This document shows positions 26,001-36,578 of a stretch of DNA of 64,000 nucleotides, one piece after another. Both the position numbers and the translations under genes were made by a program. This DNA comes from Moniliella sp. 'wahieum' (taxonomy: Eukaryota > Basidiomycota > Moniliellomycetes > Moniliellales > Moniliellaceae). The notes under the pieces were generated by a model. That model made no database searches and was not told the DNA's origin. It was given only the letters and a program-made list of their open reading frames with translations. How positions within the stretch are numbered: position 1 is the first letter of the stretch; each line of letters starts with the position of its first letter. The stretch spans positions 62,001 to 126,000 of the forward strand of contig RSEE01000062.1 of assembly GCA_003971905.1 (NCBI GenBank), given 5' to 3'.

Positions 26001-27191
26001 TTCTCTCTTCCCTGAGCCATCGCCTAAAATAAAAATCAAAAAGAAGAATCATGACCGTTGTGTCGCTTTCTTTCTTTCTCGGCAAGAGCTTGACGGATTC
26101 AATGTCCTGTTGATATCTCGAACACGTATACATACACCCTTCACTCCAGGGTGATTGTTGGCCTATGTGCCAGTCTTTTTATCCTTTTCCGGTTTCCTTT
26201 TTCACCCACATTCTACTCAAGCATCCACTCATTCACTCTCGTTTAAGCATCCATCCACATTCGCTCTCGTTGTTTCTTTTTTCGTTCAGCCCTCGTGTAT
26301 TCCCTCCTTCTATTCATTCCGGTGAATAAAGGACAGGGAGATCGTCCTGTATCGCAACTTATGTTTGAAGTCATTGTTCCAATACCTGTTTTTCAACACC
26401 ATTCCCCATTCTCACCAGTTTCCATGTTCAAGTCAATGAAGAGAAGCGTTCCAGGTTCTCGAGAGGGCACCTGTGTTCGCTTCTTAACTGACAATTCTAT
26501 GATTCCTTTTCATGTCGCTTTGGTTGATGCGTATATAGAAGCCGGTATAATACCCACCTGAAGAACAAATGGGCCCACTGGGACTAGAGCCACAATCGTA
26601 CCTTGGCGGTGTTCTACTGTGGAGCCAGCCAGAGTCGATCTAGGAAAGAAGTGAATTCAATTCAGGCACCAAGGTTCAATGTGCAATGTCAATGTGCAAT
26701 GTGCAATGTTCAATGTTCGCAGCTCCGATTTCATTGGGCCGATGCCAATGACGAGAGGGATGAGGTAAGCAGCAGAGCAGGCGGGGGCACAGCAGCAGTC
26801 TGCCGCCGTCCTATATCTCCGTCGGCCGAGCACGAGGGCCAGAAGCCTGCTGCTACTCCGCTGCTGCCCCTTTGGCTTCGCTGGGGCACATAGGCTTGAG
26901 TAGGCTGAGCTTTGCCGTTGCCTTTGCCTTTGTCGCCCCTCGTCTTGGCCCTCGTCCTCGCCTCGCCCCCGTCCTCGCCCCCGCTCGCCCTCGCCCCCCC
27001 GTCCTCGCCTCGCCCCCGTCCTCGCCCCCGTCCCCGCCCTCGGCTTCATCCCCGCCTTCTCTCGTCTTCCCCCTCACCCTCGCTCTCCCGCTCGGATACG
27101 TGTGGCATTTGCCCTTGCGCTGTGCCACCCCTCACCTCCCATCTCGCTGCGGCTGCCCCCTGCCGTCGCCCTCACCTTCCCTTTGCCACTC
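26001..27191. other. Intergenic before LAMMER kinase
   Basis: No gene seen. It contains a possible polyadenylation signal (about 26028), a 7-bp array at 26675-26718, and a pyrimidine-rich CTCGCCCCCGTC-type repeat (about 26940-27045) that may be promoter-associated. Confidence 0.5.
26675..26718. repeat. Degenerate heptamer array, TGCAATG type
   Basis: Six to seven units of TTCAATG/TGCAATG with one 6-bp unit. Period 7 but not palindromic like the main family. Confidence 0.75.
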
Positions 27192-29099
27192 ATGGCTACC
27201 CCCTCTACGCAACGCGCTCACGCACCTGCTGCGCACCCGGCACGCAGTGTTCGGGAAAACATCAACGGCCGAGACCAGTCGGTCATTTGCCTCGACAGCG
27301 ACGAGGATGCCCATGCTTCTTCTGCGCTTTCCCAGGCCGGTCCTGGTCCCATGGGCCGATCCGATGCGCCCCCTTCCCCCCCCTGGGCACTGAGGACGCT
27401 GGATTTAACCTCCGCCCGCTGCGGTTGCGGAACCTGCTGTGCCGGCCGGACCGCGGCGCTCGACGCGGACACGGGTAACGCGGTATGACCCCGCCACTTT
27501 CACATCTCCTCGGGAGCCACGGCCGCGTGCGCGCAAACGCGCAGCGGAGGACGACGCTCCTCCCGCGACCAAGCGTCTCGTGTGGCTGCTCAACATCCTC
27601 CTCCCCCCTCTGTTCCCTCTGTTCCTTCTGTTCCCTCTCGTCGCCCGGAACGCTGCGCACGGGAGTAGGTGCGGCGCGAATGGACGATCCCTCCTTCTCG
27701 CAAGCGAGTGTGAGTACCAGTGCCAAGCGCAAGCGCGGGAGCGATGTCGATACGCAAAACAAGATTGCTCGTACCACCCGTGCACACGTCCATGCCGATG
27801 CGCCCAACTCCCTCTCTTCCTTACCCTCCGTCACCTCTTCCTACCCTATCCCTCCCGTCCCGGCTACCACCTCCACCCGCGGTGCTGTGTCGGCCCATCA
27901 TACCCGCCCCCGGCGGATCAAGCCATTGCTTTTCCTCGGTACGTTGCACCCCCTTTCCCCTCCCCCTCCCCTTCCCTTGGGCTGCCGAAACTGACTTGCA
28001 AGGTAGAATGTTCTCTCCCCGGATGTCCCTCCCAAGACGGGTCTGCCGGTAGACGATGAAGAGGGCCACTTTATTGTTCGTTTGGGCGACAGTATCACGC
28101 CTCGGTTCAAGATTTTGTCTCAGCTGGGGCAGGGTACGTTTGGCAAGGTGGTGGAGTGTTTTGACCGAACGCAACGGACCCGGGTGGCAATCAAGGTGAT
28201 CCGGGCCGTTCAAAAGTACCGCGATGCGTCGCAGATTGAGATCCGTGTGTTGCGGACGTTGCGCGAGCACGATCCACGCAACGAAAATCGATGCCACCTC
28301 GTCTCGACGTTCACTACAAGAATCATGTTTGCATCGTTTCCGAGTGCTGTCCAAATCCGTGTTTGACTTTTTAAAGGAGAACGAGTTTCATCCGTTCCCT
28401 TCGACCCACATTTGGAGTTTTGCCAAACAACTGCTCAAGAGTGTCGCTTTCCTTCATTCCCTTCAACTCGTCCACACGGACCTTAAGCCTGAAAACATTC
28501 TTCTTGAGGATGCCGATTTTGTAACCAAGCCGTTCTTCCGCACTGCCAACTCGAAGCGGTGGAAGATCTCAAGAACACTGCTTCGCCTGATTGATTTTGG
28601 TTCGGCGACGTTAACGACGAGTACCATTCGGCCGTGGTCTCGACGCGGCACTACCGCGCTCCAGAGATCATGCTGGGCATGGGCTGGTCGTTCCCCTGCG
28701 ACGCATGGAGCATTGGGTGCATTCTCATCGAGTTCACACGGGCGATGCGCTGTTCCAGACGCACGACAACCTCGAGCACTTGGCTATGATGGAAGCTGTG
28801 CTAGGCCCTATGCCCGAACCTTTTCGTCAGCGTGCTGAACGGTCCAAGCCCGAGTGGTTCCGCCACGGTCGCCTTCACTTCCCCAACAGCCAAACGTCCC
28901 GCAACTCCCAACGCTACGTGCGCGGCATGAAGAAAATCGGTGACACCCTCACTTACCCAGGCGCGTACCATAAACCAAACATCCACTTCCTTCATCTTCT
29001 CCGTGTCTGCTCGAGTACGACCCAGCCAAGCGGATCACGGTGCACGATGCACTTCGGCACCCTTACTTTGACCTAAGCGCCAACGAGTTTCCCCCCTGA
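27192..29099 (+). CDS. LAMMER-family dual-specificity kinase
   Basis: CLK/Lkh1/Kns1-type kinase, known to phosphorylate SR-type splicing factors and other nuclear targets. N-terminal Ser/Arg/Lys-rich region ([25 protein letters not shown]), then an intron near 27940-28003 (GTACGTTG...TTGCAAG). The catalytic domain shows [33 protein letters not shown] (HTDLKPEN is a LAMMER hallmark), [20 protein letters not shown], and the signature [14 protein letters not shown]. The C-terminus reads [19 protein letters not shown] in a corrected frame and ends at the TGA at 29099. At least five single-base losses are needed in the catalytic part (near 28311, 28347, 28612, 28733 and 29005). Every correction restores a conserved block, so the gene is probably intact in the organism. 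Confidence 0.85.
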
Positions 29100-29880
29100 C
29101 CGGGCGACCCGCGCAGAGGGATACGTCTCCCTGGCCGTTTGTATCATCTGCAATCTCAGCTCTCAGCTCTCAACTCTAACTCTTAACTCTCAGCGCTCAA
29201 CTCTAGCTCTCTGCTCTCTGCTCTCAGCTCTTAGCAGGGCCGTCGAGCCGGAGCGTGTGCTCTCCCTGTATCCTCCCCCCCGCCCCCTCGCGCTTCTCAT
29301 TTCCCTTCTCTTTCCTCCCCCGCGTTGACACTTGGCAGTGTATGGCTCAATGTATTCTACCCGTCTGGCTGCCGTTGCGTCTGGCTGGGCTGGAGCGAAT
29401 CCAGCTGGTTTGGTCGTGAGCTAGGGAGCGTCGGATGAACTGGAATTCATCGATGAAATGAGCCAATAGCAATGCCATCGGCTGTTGGACAGAAAGCGGC
29501 AGACGTCAGACGCGCCAGATGTCAGATGTCAGATCCGAAGGACGTTCAACTTGAACGCTCAATGTTCAACGTGGTGTTGTTGAGTTCATTGGTTCGCTAT
29601 CAGTATTAAGCACACGGCCGCCTGCGGCAGACTTCTACATTAAAAATTGAGTGGGGATTAGTCGATTAGAGAGTATCGATTAGGCCTTCGGCCTTAGGCG
29701 GCTGAGCACAGCCTAGCACCCCACTTACGGGTACTCTGGTTTGCAAGGCGGGTAAATTGCCGCGAAGGAGGGAGCGAGACAGGAACCGGTATAAAGCGGG
29801 CCAGGGCGTAGAATGAGGTAATGAGGTGGGGTGCATCGCCTTCAAGCTCCACTATCGACCATTCCTGCTTTGGCACCACC
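29100..29880. other. Intergenic with degenerate arrays
   Basis: 3' region of the LAMMER kinase and promoter of the racemase-like gene. It contains the CTCAGCT-type array and GATGTCA/GTTCAAC-type words at 29515-29575. No gene seen. Confidence 0.55.
29153..29236. repeat. Degenerate heptamer array, TCTCAGC type
   Basis: About twelve near-7-bp units (TCTCAGC, TCTCAAC, TCTTAAC, TCTCTGC and similar), starting 54 bp after the kinase stop codon, so likely in its 3' UTR. Confidence 0.8.
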
Positions 29881-30896
29881 ATGTCGTTCCCCACTCAGCC
29901 CTTTTGGATCGAAACGGAAGACTGGCATACGGGGGGAGAGCCGTTCCGTGTGGTGGCCGACTTGCCGTCCTGGGCAGTGCCGGCTGGGACGACGGTAGCC
30001 GAACGACGGAAAAACAGCAATGGCGGGCCACCATCCGCTGGATACGCTGCGGCAAGCGTTGGCCCACGAACCCTGTGGCCATGCTGACATGTACGGTGGG
30101 TTCCTGGTACCCCCGCGGAGGGGCGGATCTGGGCGTGCTCTTCTTCCACAAAGATGGGTTCTCCACCGCCTGTGGCCACGGGACGATCGCACTGGGTTGT
30201 GGGCGGTGCGGCACGGTAAAGTGGCCGTCGAGGAAGGCAGGACGGACGTGACGATTGATGTGCCGTCGGTCGGGTGGTGGCACGGGTACGTGTGAGGCGC
30301 CAAGCAAAGAGGCCGAGTTTGTCAATGTGCCTTCGTACCCCATCGCATGGCATCTGCCCCTCCACCTCCCTTCGGCCCGCACCAGCTCACCGTCGACCTG
30401 GCCTACGGGGGGTGTATGCGGTGTGTGCGGCAGGCGAGGCAGGTGTGCAGCTTACCCCGGCCGGCGTGGACCGCGCCATCGAGCGAGGACGGGAGATCAA
30501 GGCGGCCCTACGGACCTTACGAGAGGAGAGGTGTACGGCACGATCTTTGTCGAGGACCACTCGGACCCGGCCGAGGCAACGGGCGTAGTACGGCAGACGA
30601 ATGTGGTCATCTTTGCTGATGGCCAGGTGGACCGGTCGCCGTGTGGGTCGGGCACGTCGGCGCGCGTGGCGCAGCTGGTGGCGCAAGGCCGGCTCCGGAC
30701 GGGGGGCAAGTTGGTGCATACCTCGGTGGTGGGCTCGACGTTTGAGGCGTGGTGGAAGCGGGGGGGCGGGGAAAAGGGGGAGCGGGGGAAAAGGGGGGTG
30801 GTGCCGTGTGTCAAAGGAACGGCGCACCTGGTGGGACAGATGAGGTTCTACTTGGACCCACACGCGCCGCTTTTCCCAGGCTTTGTTCTGCGCTGA
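29881..30896 (+). CDS. Proline racemase-family enzyme
   Basis: Cytosolic PLP-independent enzyme acting on proline or hydroxyproline. In order: DWHTGGEPFRVV near the N-terminus (hallmark HTGGEP), LAHEPCGHADMYGGFLVP, LGVLFFHKDGFSTACGHGTIALG with the first catalytic Cys, then GVQLTPAGVDRAI, GTIFVEDHSD, and DRSPCGSGTSARVAQL with a second catalytic Cys. Two Cys fit racemase/epimerase chemistry; trans-3-hydroxyproline dehydratases usually have Thr at the second position. The ending MRFYLDPHAPLFPGFVLR matches the family. Start at ATG in CACCACCATGTCG. Several frame corrections are needed between residues about 40 and 200, so it is either error-affected or decayed. It lies between two other plus-strand genes. 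Confidence 0.8.
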
Positions 30897-31259
30897 GCGT
30901 GGGGGCAAAGAAGGCAGAAGAATGCGAATGGCACAGGCAAGCCCAGCGCCTATATCCACCACGTAGCAGCAGCAATCATAGCAGCCTGTCCTGAACTCCA
31001 GCCGATTTTCAACGATCAAGCTTCACGCTCAAGCTTCAAGTTGGGTCGCGCGATCCTCGGCCTGGCAGCGTTACCTAATCGCCCCACACCGCCGCATGCG
31101 CCCTGGGACGCTGCGCGGGCAAGCACCCGACACAGGCTGGGTAGATCTGGCGTCGGGCTCGCCTCGGCTGTCCGTCTCTGCGCCCAGCGCCGCGCCTGGG
31201 CAGCCCAACGCTGCTCACTCCGACCGATCGTGGGAGCTGCGCTGCGTCTTCTCCTCGCG
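30897..31259. other. Short intergenic region
   Basis: Between two plus-strand genes; contains AGCTTCA words near 31020-31040. No gene seen. Confidence 0.55.
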
Positions 31260-31854
31260 ATGGGCATTGCGCTCTCCACCCTCTGGAGCTCCCTCTTTGG
31301 CACCAAAGATCTCAAGGGTGAGTCCGTCCCCGCCCTCCCCCGCCTCGGCTTGCGTTGCCACCCCGACTGACCAGCCCCTTAGTCTGCATTCTCGGTCTGG
31401 ACAATGCGGCAAGACGACGCTCATGTACCGCATGACCTTGGGCCAGGTCGTAGCCACTGCCCCTACGATCGGATCGCAGGTGGAGGACTTTGAGTACAAG
31501 GGCATTCGCTTCACGCTGTTTGACGTGGGTGGCCAGACGTCCCGCGCGCCTCGTGGGGTGCCTACCTGGCCGGTGCGAGCGCCGTGATCTTTGTGGTTGA
31601 TGCGACCGACCAGGCTCGGATGGGGCTGGCCGGGAAGACTGCATCACCTTGTGGCGGAAGATGTCGGGGCCGGGGTACCGGTGCTGTTTTGCCAACAAGC
31701 AGGATGTGCCGGCGGCCCTGACGCCACCGATCTCTTTCCGCCCTGCACTGCCCACCCTGTCTGTTTCCTGTCACATCCAACCTTCGTCCGCAACTACAGG
31801 TCAGGCGTTTTGGACGGCCTCGACTGGCTGGCAGCCCAATTGGGCTCGAACTAG
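31260..31854 (+). CDS. Arf-like small GTPase, Arl5-like
   Basis: Membrane-trafficking GTPase of the Arf/Arl family. It starts MGIALSTLW, with Gly2 available for myristoylation. A 65-bp intron (31318-31382, GTGAGT...TTAG) precedes VCILGLDNA and, after restoring one G at 31408, the GLDNAGKTT P-loop. Switch regions: APTIGSQVEDF and FDVGGQTS. Then RASWGAYLAGASAVIFVVD, the NKQDVPAAL guanine-specificity motif, and HIQPSSATTGQ with the C-terminal LDGLDWLAAQLGSN. The SSW and HIQ...TTG blocks resemble Arl5 more than Arf1 or Arl1 by eye. At least three single-base corrections are needed. It converges on the G-gamma gene. Confidence 0.8.
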
Positions 31855-32884
31855 TCCCCCCTTCGCCCTTTCTCCTAGCTTCTCCCTTGGTCATTCTTGT
31901 ACACCCTTGTTGCTGTCGGTCCCCCACCTACTTGTTCCCCGACCAATCGATACCAGGTACACGTTACCAACCCCATAGAGCCATGCCCAAGGCCAACTGA
32001 ATCGCACCTCGCCATCAAGGCACGCACCGCCTTCGTATCCACCAGTCCTATCGGCGGTTCCTCCGCTACTGGTCGGGTGCAATCGGAGAGATACCTGGTC
32101 AAAGGCTGAAACGAAAGTGTTTCCAAGACCACCAATTATATGGCTCTAGAGGCTCCACGGGCCCTGCTCTTCGCCCTCCCAACCAGTACGCCTGGCCCCG
32201 GCCTTGTGCAGATCCACAGCCAACAAGTCCCAACTTGAACGTAAGCCACCGCAGACGCGTGGACGCGTCTCTTGCCCGAACGTATCGCTGCCAGGGTATG
32301 AGAGAGTAGCGACACGGGATAGTTATTTGCTGTTCGCTCACTGCCAGTATACTTGCGTCAATCGTCTCTCGTATATATGTGGTGGGAGCTTCCACCGCAA
32401 AGCGGGACGTGGCCACCAGCGGCGCAAGAACAGTCAGCTGTGATGGCTGAAAATGGTCCATGATGCACGCTAAGGACCAATGACCGACTCGCTCCGACTC
32501 GCCTTTCCTCTTCCTCTTGCTGGTTCTCAGCCGGCCCAACCGGCAGGCCGGGGGTCTACGGGCGAAATGGCAGGCAACTATGCCTAGGTAGAAAAGGGTG
32601 AGCGCTCAGGCTGCCCCTAGTCTTTGTCACGAGCAACTAAAGCAGGGCATAGTGCTCCTCAAGGAGGATAGGGAGACCAACAGAGGGATGTGTCAACTAG
32701 TCCAGTGGGCAATCCATTCCTGAAGGGGCGGGGAGGTATAGAGGGCAAGGTGCAAAGCAGAGCAGCGCTTGATGGACGCAGGGAGGTGCAAGGTGGTATC
32801 GATGGTAGATCTTGCACCAGGACGCAAAGGGGGAGGAGGGGGGAGTACTTTTTTGGGCGATCCTCCCGTGCGCCAAGAAGAGGG
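31855..32884. other. Convergent intergenic region
   Basis: About 1 kb between the Arl gene and G-gamma. A minus-strand frame of 146 codons (32099-32539) has no recognisable feature. Nothing else seen. Confidence 0.5.
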
Positions 32885-33316
32885 TTACATGATGGTGCAC
32901 TCGCACATTGCGGCCTGCTGTGGCGCTACGGATCGTCCTTCTTATCGGGCAGGCCCCAGACCGACGGAACAAGCGGGTCGTGGGTTTTTTGGCAGTATCC
33001 GATCAGCCTGGACAAGCGGTAGCTAGTTAACGTGTGCCCGTGGCGCCCCGACACAAACACGGGATAGGTGGGGTAGGTGGGGTAGGTGGGGGAGGTGGGG
33101 GAGGTGGGGAGGTGGGGGGTGGGGGAGGTGGGGGAGGTGGGGGAGATGGGGGAGGTGGGGGAGATGGGGGGGCAAGGGCAGGGGGGACGTACGAGGCGCT
33201 GGCCTCGGATACTTTGATCCGGCGCCGGCTCAGCTCTCTTGGAGCCGCGCATTGTTTTCGGTCAGACGGCGGAGCTTCATCTCGGCCACATTCTGATTGC
33301 GTGGAAGCGCCGACAT
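32885..33316 (-). CDS. Heterotrimeric G-protein gamma subunit
   Basis: Small gene of about 82 residues in two exons. Exon 1 (33316-33193) starts in a CCACCATG context and encodes MSALPRNQNVAEMKLRRLTE (up to residue 20), followed by NNARLQ and ELSRRRIKVSEASA. Exon 2 (33007-32885) gives SLIGYCQKTHDPLVPSVWG, then DKKDDP, and ends CECTIM, a CaaX prenylation box with an upstream Cys for palmitoylation. The product pairs with G-beta in pheromone or nutrient signalling at the plasma membrane. The 185-bp intron (33192-33008) contains the G-rich tract described next. Two single-base losses break the frame (near 33237 and at 32926); restoring them gives RLQEELSRRR and DDPYAPQQ, matching the family. Confidence 0.85.
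33063..33175. repeat. G-rich GGTGGGGGA microsatellite in intron
   Basis: About 110 bp of GGTGG(G)GGA/GTAGGTGGG units on the plus strand, fully inside the G-gamma intron, so the transcript carries the C-rich strand. The plus strand has many runs of four or five Gs, enough for several G-quadruplexes. Confidence 0.85.
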
Positions 33317-33576
33317 GGTGGCCGCTGTGTTGGAAAGGCGCAATGGGGTGGGATGGGGGGGGTGGGGTGGCGATGGCACTTGCCAGATAGTGACTAGTGA
33401 CTCTGGCCCTGGCGATGGCCACCCGCCCTCGTGCGGCTACCCGACTTGCTCCCTCCCCCCAGAACGCGAACACAAGCGGAGCGCGGATTACTTCAGCGCG
33501 CCTCCTCACTCGCCCTGTACCTGTGCCTGGCAAGTGTGAAACGTTCATCCCGCAGGGGGGCGCAGGCGCTTGATCT

Positions 33577-33635
33577 GCATCATGCATCACATGTCACATG
33601 TCACGCATCGTCCACATGGCTGTTACGCGTTACGT
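33577..33635. repeat. ATGCAT, ACATGT and ACGCGT heptamer arrays
   Basis: ATGCAT then ACATGT at 7-bp period with C spacers (to 33610), followed by GTTACGCGTTACG. Three palindrome types lie within 60 bp. Confidence 0.8.
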
Positions 33636-33883
33636 AGCCACCGAAAACCTTCGCCCTCTCCAATCTCACCTTGGAGGCACCATAGCTGCCGGAACGATGG
33701 AGCCTCCGCTTTGCCCCCGTTGCAATGTCAGAGCGCTTGCCGACCAGCCGGAGCATGAGCATGATCATGATGCATGACGTTTCAATGTGACAGGAAGTGA
33801 TGCCAGCAGTCCGTCGAATGCTCATGCGCTCATGGACCCTGATCAAGTCAATGAGGCCTGAGAATGAATGGTTCCCATTCAAG

Positions 33884-33920
33884 AATGAGTACTCACTGAA
33901 TACTGAGTGTACTGAGTGAG
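33884..33920. repeat. Heptamer array, AGTACT/ACTGAGT type
   Basis: ACTGAGT and ACTCACT units around AGTACT palindromes, period mostly 7. Confidence 0.8.
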
Positions 33921-34267
33921 CAAACATGGATTGCCCATGGGCCTGATCTGCCATCGGCAGCACCACCCAACACGCCTTATAACGCGTCTAACCTGGAAAG
34001 GCTCAAAGGCCCCGCTGGTCCAGCGATATGGCCGCTTCTGTTGCCCGCGCATCGAGCACGGCCATGAGACAGCAATTACGTCAAGCAGCCTGCGGCGCCA
34101 TCCATGTCATCCTTGCCGTATCCATCATCGGTCATCCGCTTATTAGTGAGACGATCCGCTCATCACAGGCAGCCAAGGCTCAGTCGCTCATCAAAGCATC
34201 AAATCCCATCCCATCCCATCCATCCACAACCATCCCCATCCGCATCTCCATGCCCCCCACCCCCACC

Positions 34268-35837
34268 ATGCGTCTGGCCCTCGCCTCCCGTCTGCCACGC
34301 ACACCCTCCGCCCTGGCCAGCAAGCCCATCCTTCGCCCCATCCCACCTCCTTGCTCGCCCGCCCCGCTGCCCCGTCGTCCCAATGGCGCTCCCTCAGCTC
34401 CTCCACTGCCACCTCGCCTCCGCCCGCGCCGCCGCCGGCCGATCCCAAGACCGCCGTGCCACCAGAGGTCCCTACAACGCCCTCGTCCCCCGCCGAATCT
34501 CCTGTTCCAATCCCGTCTGCGCCGCCGAGACGCGCGATGCTCTATGTGCCGGGCAGCTCGGAAAAGATGATTAAGCGGGTACGTCCCTATCTCCTTTTGG
34601 TGCGCCTCCGCTCACTCCCTCGCCCCTTCCCATCAGGCTCTTGGGTTGCAGGTCGATGCCCTGATCTTTGATCTCGAGGATAGCGTCGCAATGCACCGAA
34701 AGAACGTGGCCCGAGAGACGGTCATGTATGCCCTGGGGGTACGTTGGGCCTTGCGTTGTCGTACGTAGTAATTCAGCTGATCTCCCTTTTTGGATCCACA
34801 GGCTGCGCCCCGTCCTGGACCGGAACTTTGGTGCGGATCAACCCGCCTTCGGGGGACGCATCGCTCGCGCAAGATGATTTGGAGGTGGTGCTGCCCTCGA
34901 CCCAGCTGCAGGCCTGCTTCTGCCCAAAGTCGAAAGCGCCAATGATATTCGTATGGTTATCGAGCGGGCAGAGAGCCTGCGTCCTAACTTGGAGTGCGTT
35001 CTCTCCCTCTCATGTTGATGGTACCTAACAACGAACATTGTATGAGCAGTGTGCATCCTCCTTTATCGCTCGTGCTTTCCATTGAGTCGGCCGCCTCGCT
35101 GCTGAACATGCAAAGCATTCTGCAAGAAGTTCGGTCCTGGGGAAAGTCGCATGTTGCCTACGTATCGGCGCTGTTGTTCGCAAGTGAAGACTACTGTGCG
35201 TCGACGGGCATCGTGCGGACCAAGTCTCGTCGCGAACTGCTCTTCCCGCGCGCACAGATGGCCACGATCGCCAAGGCTCACCAGCTAGAAGCGATCGACA
35301 TGGTATGCGTCGACTACAAAGACGAGGCGTACTAGTGGAAGAGTGTCGTGATGGCCGTGAGTTGGGGTACGATGGTAAGCAGGCCATTCACCCGTCTCAA
35401 GTGGCCACCATCCACCACGCCTTTTCCCCTTCGGAAAGCGACATTCTCTGGGCGCGCGCATCAAGCATGCCTACCTCGAATCGGTACGGAACAATCGCGG
35501 GGCAGTGGGGTTGCAGCAGGGCGAATCGATGGTGATGATCGACGCTCCGATGCTCAAGCAGGCTGAATCTACCTTGAGCAGAGCTCAGGCCGCTGCCTTG
35601 CCCATCCCCGATGTTCCCCACGAAAGAAGCGTAGGCGGTACCGCTCGTCTCAAGAAGGATGACAATCCACGTCCACGTTTGCGTCCACGTCTGCGTCCAC
35701 GTCTGCGTCCACGTCTGCGTCCACGTCTACCACCGCTCCCATATCTGTTCATGCTTCAATGGAATCGGCACTTGTACCTGACATGGTATCGTTCACATGT
35801 ATCGGGGGGGCAAAAAGGGACAGATAGCAGGGCCTAA
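34268..35837 (+). CDS. CitE/HpcH-family lyase, CLYBL-like
   Basis: Citrate-lyase-beta/HpcH family; in eukaryotes this type (CLYBL) is a mitochondrial citramalyl-CoA lyase. The Arg/Ser/Pro-rich, acid-poor N-terminus (MRLALASRLPRTPSALAS) looks like a mitochondrial targeting peptide. Motifs: RRAMLYVPGSSEKMI, VDALIFDLEDSVA, VRINPPSGD, LPKVESANDIRMVIERA, a conserved SIESAASLLNM block, and LGYDGKQAIHPSQVATIHHAF. Introns: 34579-34651, 34739-34801 and 34994-35049. Several single-base corrections are needed (for example around 34350 and 34830). Where it ends is unclear: the continuing frame runs through a 12-bp repeat to 35837, but a frame error could put the stop nearer 35630. Confidence 0.8.
35665..35735 (+). 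repeat. 12-bp tandem repeat (CGTCTGCGTCCA)
   Basis: About five to six copies at the end of the lyase gene. If translated they give RLRP repeats; otherwise they lie in the 3' UTR. Confidence 0.85.
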
Positions 35838-36578
35838 AGACCTGTTCAGCCGCTCCCTTTGATCTTCCGTCTGTAGAGAGAAGAGTTCCCCCGCGAGCTC
35901 GGACGAAGGTCACAGGGCGTCTACCGTACCCCCATTCCCAGAAAGTACTGGGAAACGTAGACGCAACGCATAGACACGTTCTAGTGAGCGCAAGCACCAG
36001 CCATCTGGAACGTTGGCACGTCATTTCCCCTTCTCGGCTATAGTACCCCCATGTTTCCCCCCACCAGCGCCGCATCCTAATACGAAAGCTGGACATTCCA
36101 TTGGAAGGCACTCGTATCGGGCATCTGCCAGACGACCGACCCAAGCAAGGCCATGGATCCATAGACCCGTCCCAAATCCGATGTTCTAGGCCGAGCCACA
36201 GAGAGCTCAGCCGCCCTTCACACAGCAGAGAGGGGTACTCGTTCGCCTCGGCATTTTCCCGCTAGTGTCCCTGGGGGGCTTGGCCAGGTCTAGTACAGGA
36301 CAGAGAACCACAATGGGCCCGAATCAAGGAAGTCAAGGGGTGCGACTGCCAAAAAAGCCCTCCGAGTCTCGATGCGTTGACCAGCATCCCTGGACATCTT
36401 ACTCGCTTCCGCCTACTACAAAAAATCTATCTTGGTACTAGACAATGCTTCCAATAAGAGTTGATGCAGTTGTGGGCCCAGGCTGAACAAAATGATGACC
36501 AAGTCACTAGGCAAGAATACAGGATCAGGACCCACGTCCCCAATGGCTTTACAGTGACCAAGGTAAGCCCAGCGCAGG
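35838..36578. other. Convergent intergenic region
   Basis: Between the lyase and Grc3 genes. A minus-strand frame continues past the likely Grc3 stop to 36416 but matches no family. No other gene seen. Confidence 0.5.

Larger units (their letters stand above)
33317..34267. other. Divergent region with heptamer arrays
   Basis: Shared upstream region of G-gamma and the lyase gene. It carries ACATGT+C (33577-33610), ACGCGT+T (33622-33635) and AGTACT (33884-33920) arrays. No gene seen. Confidence 0.55.

Noticed and set aside
33027-33590. 187-codon Pro-rich minus-strand frame
   Set aside because: It runs through the G-gamma intron microsatellite; only the short RIKVSEASA segment is real exon.
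36416-36578. Extension of the Grc3 frame to 36416
   Set aside because: Restoring one base near 36600 gives the family-typical basic end KRTTRRNVQRGVHRR and a stop at 36579; the extension matches nothing.
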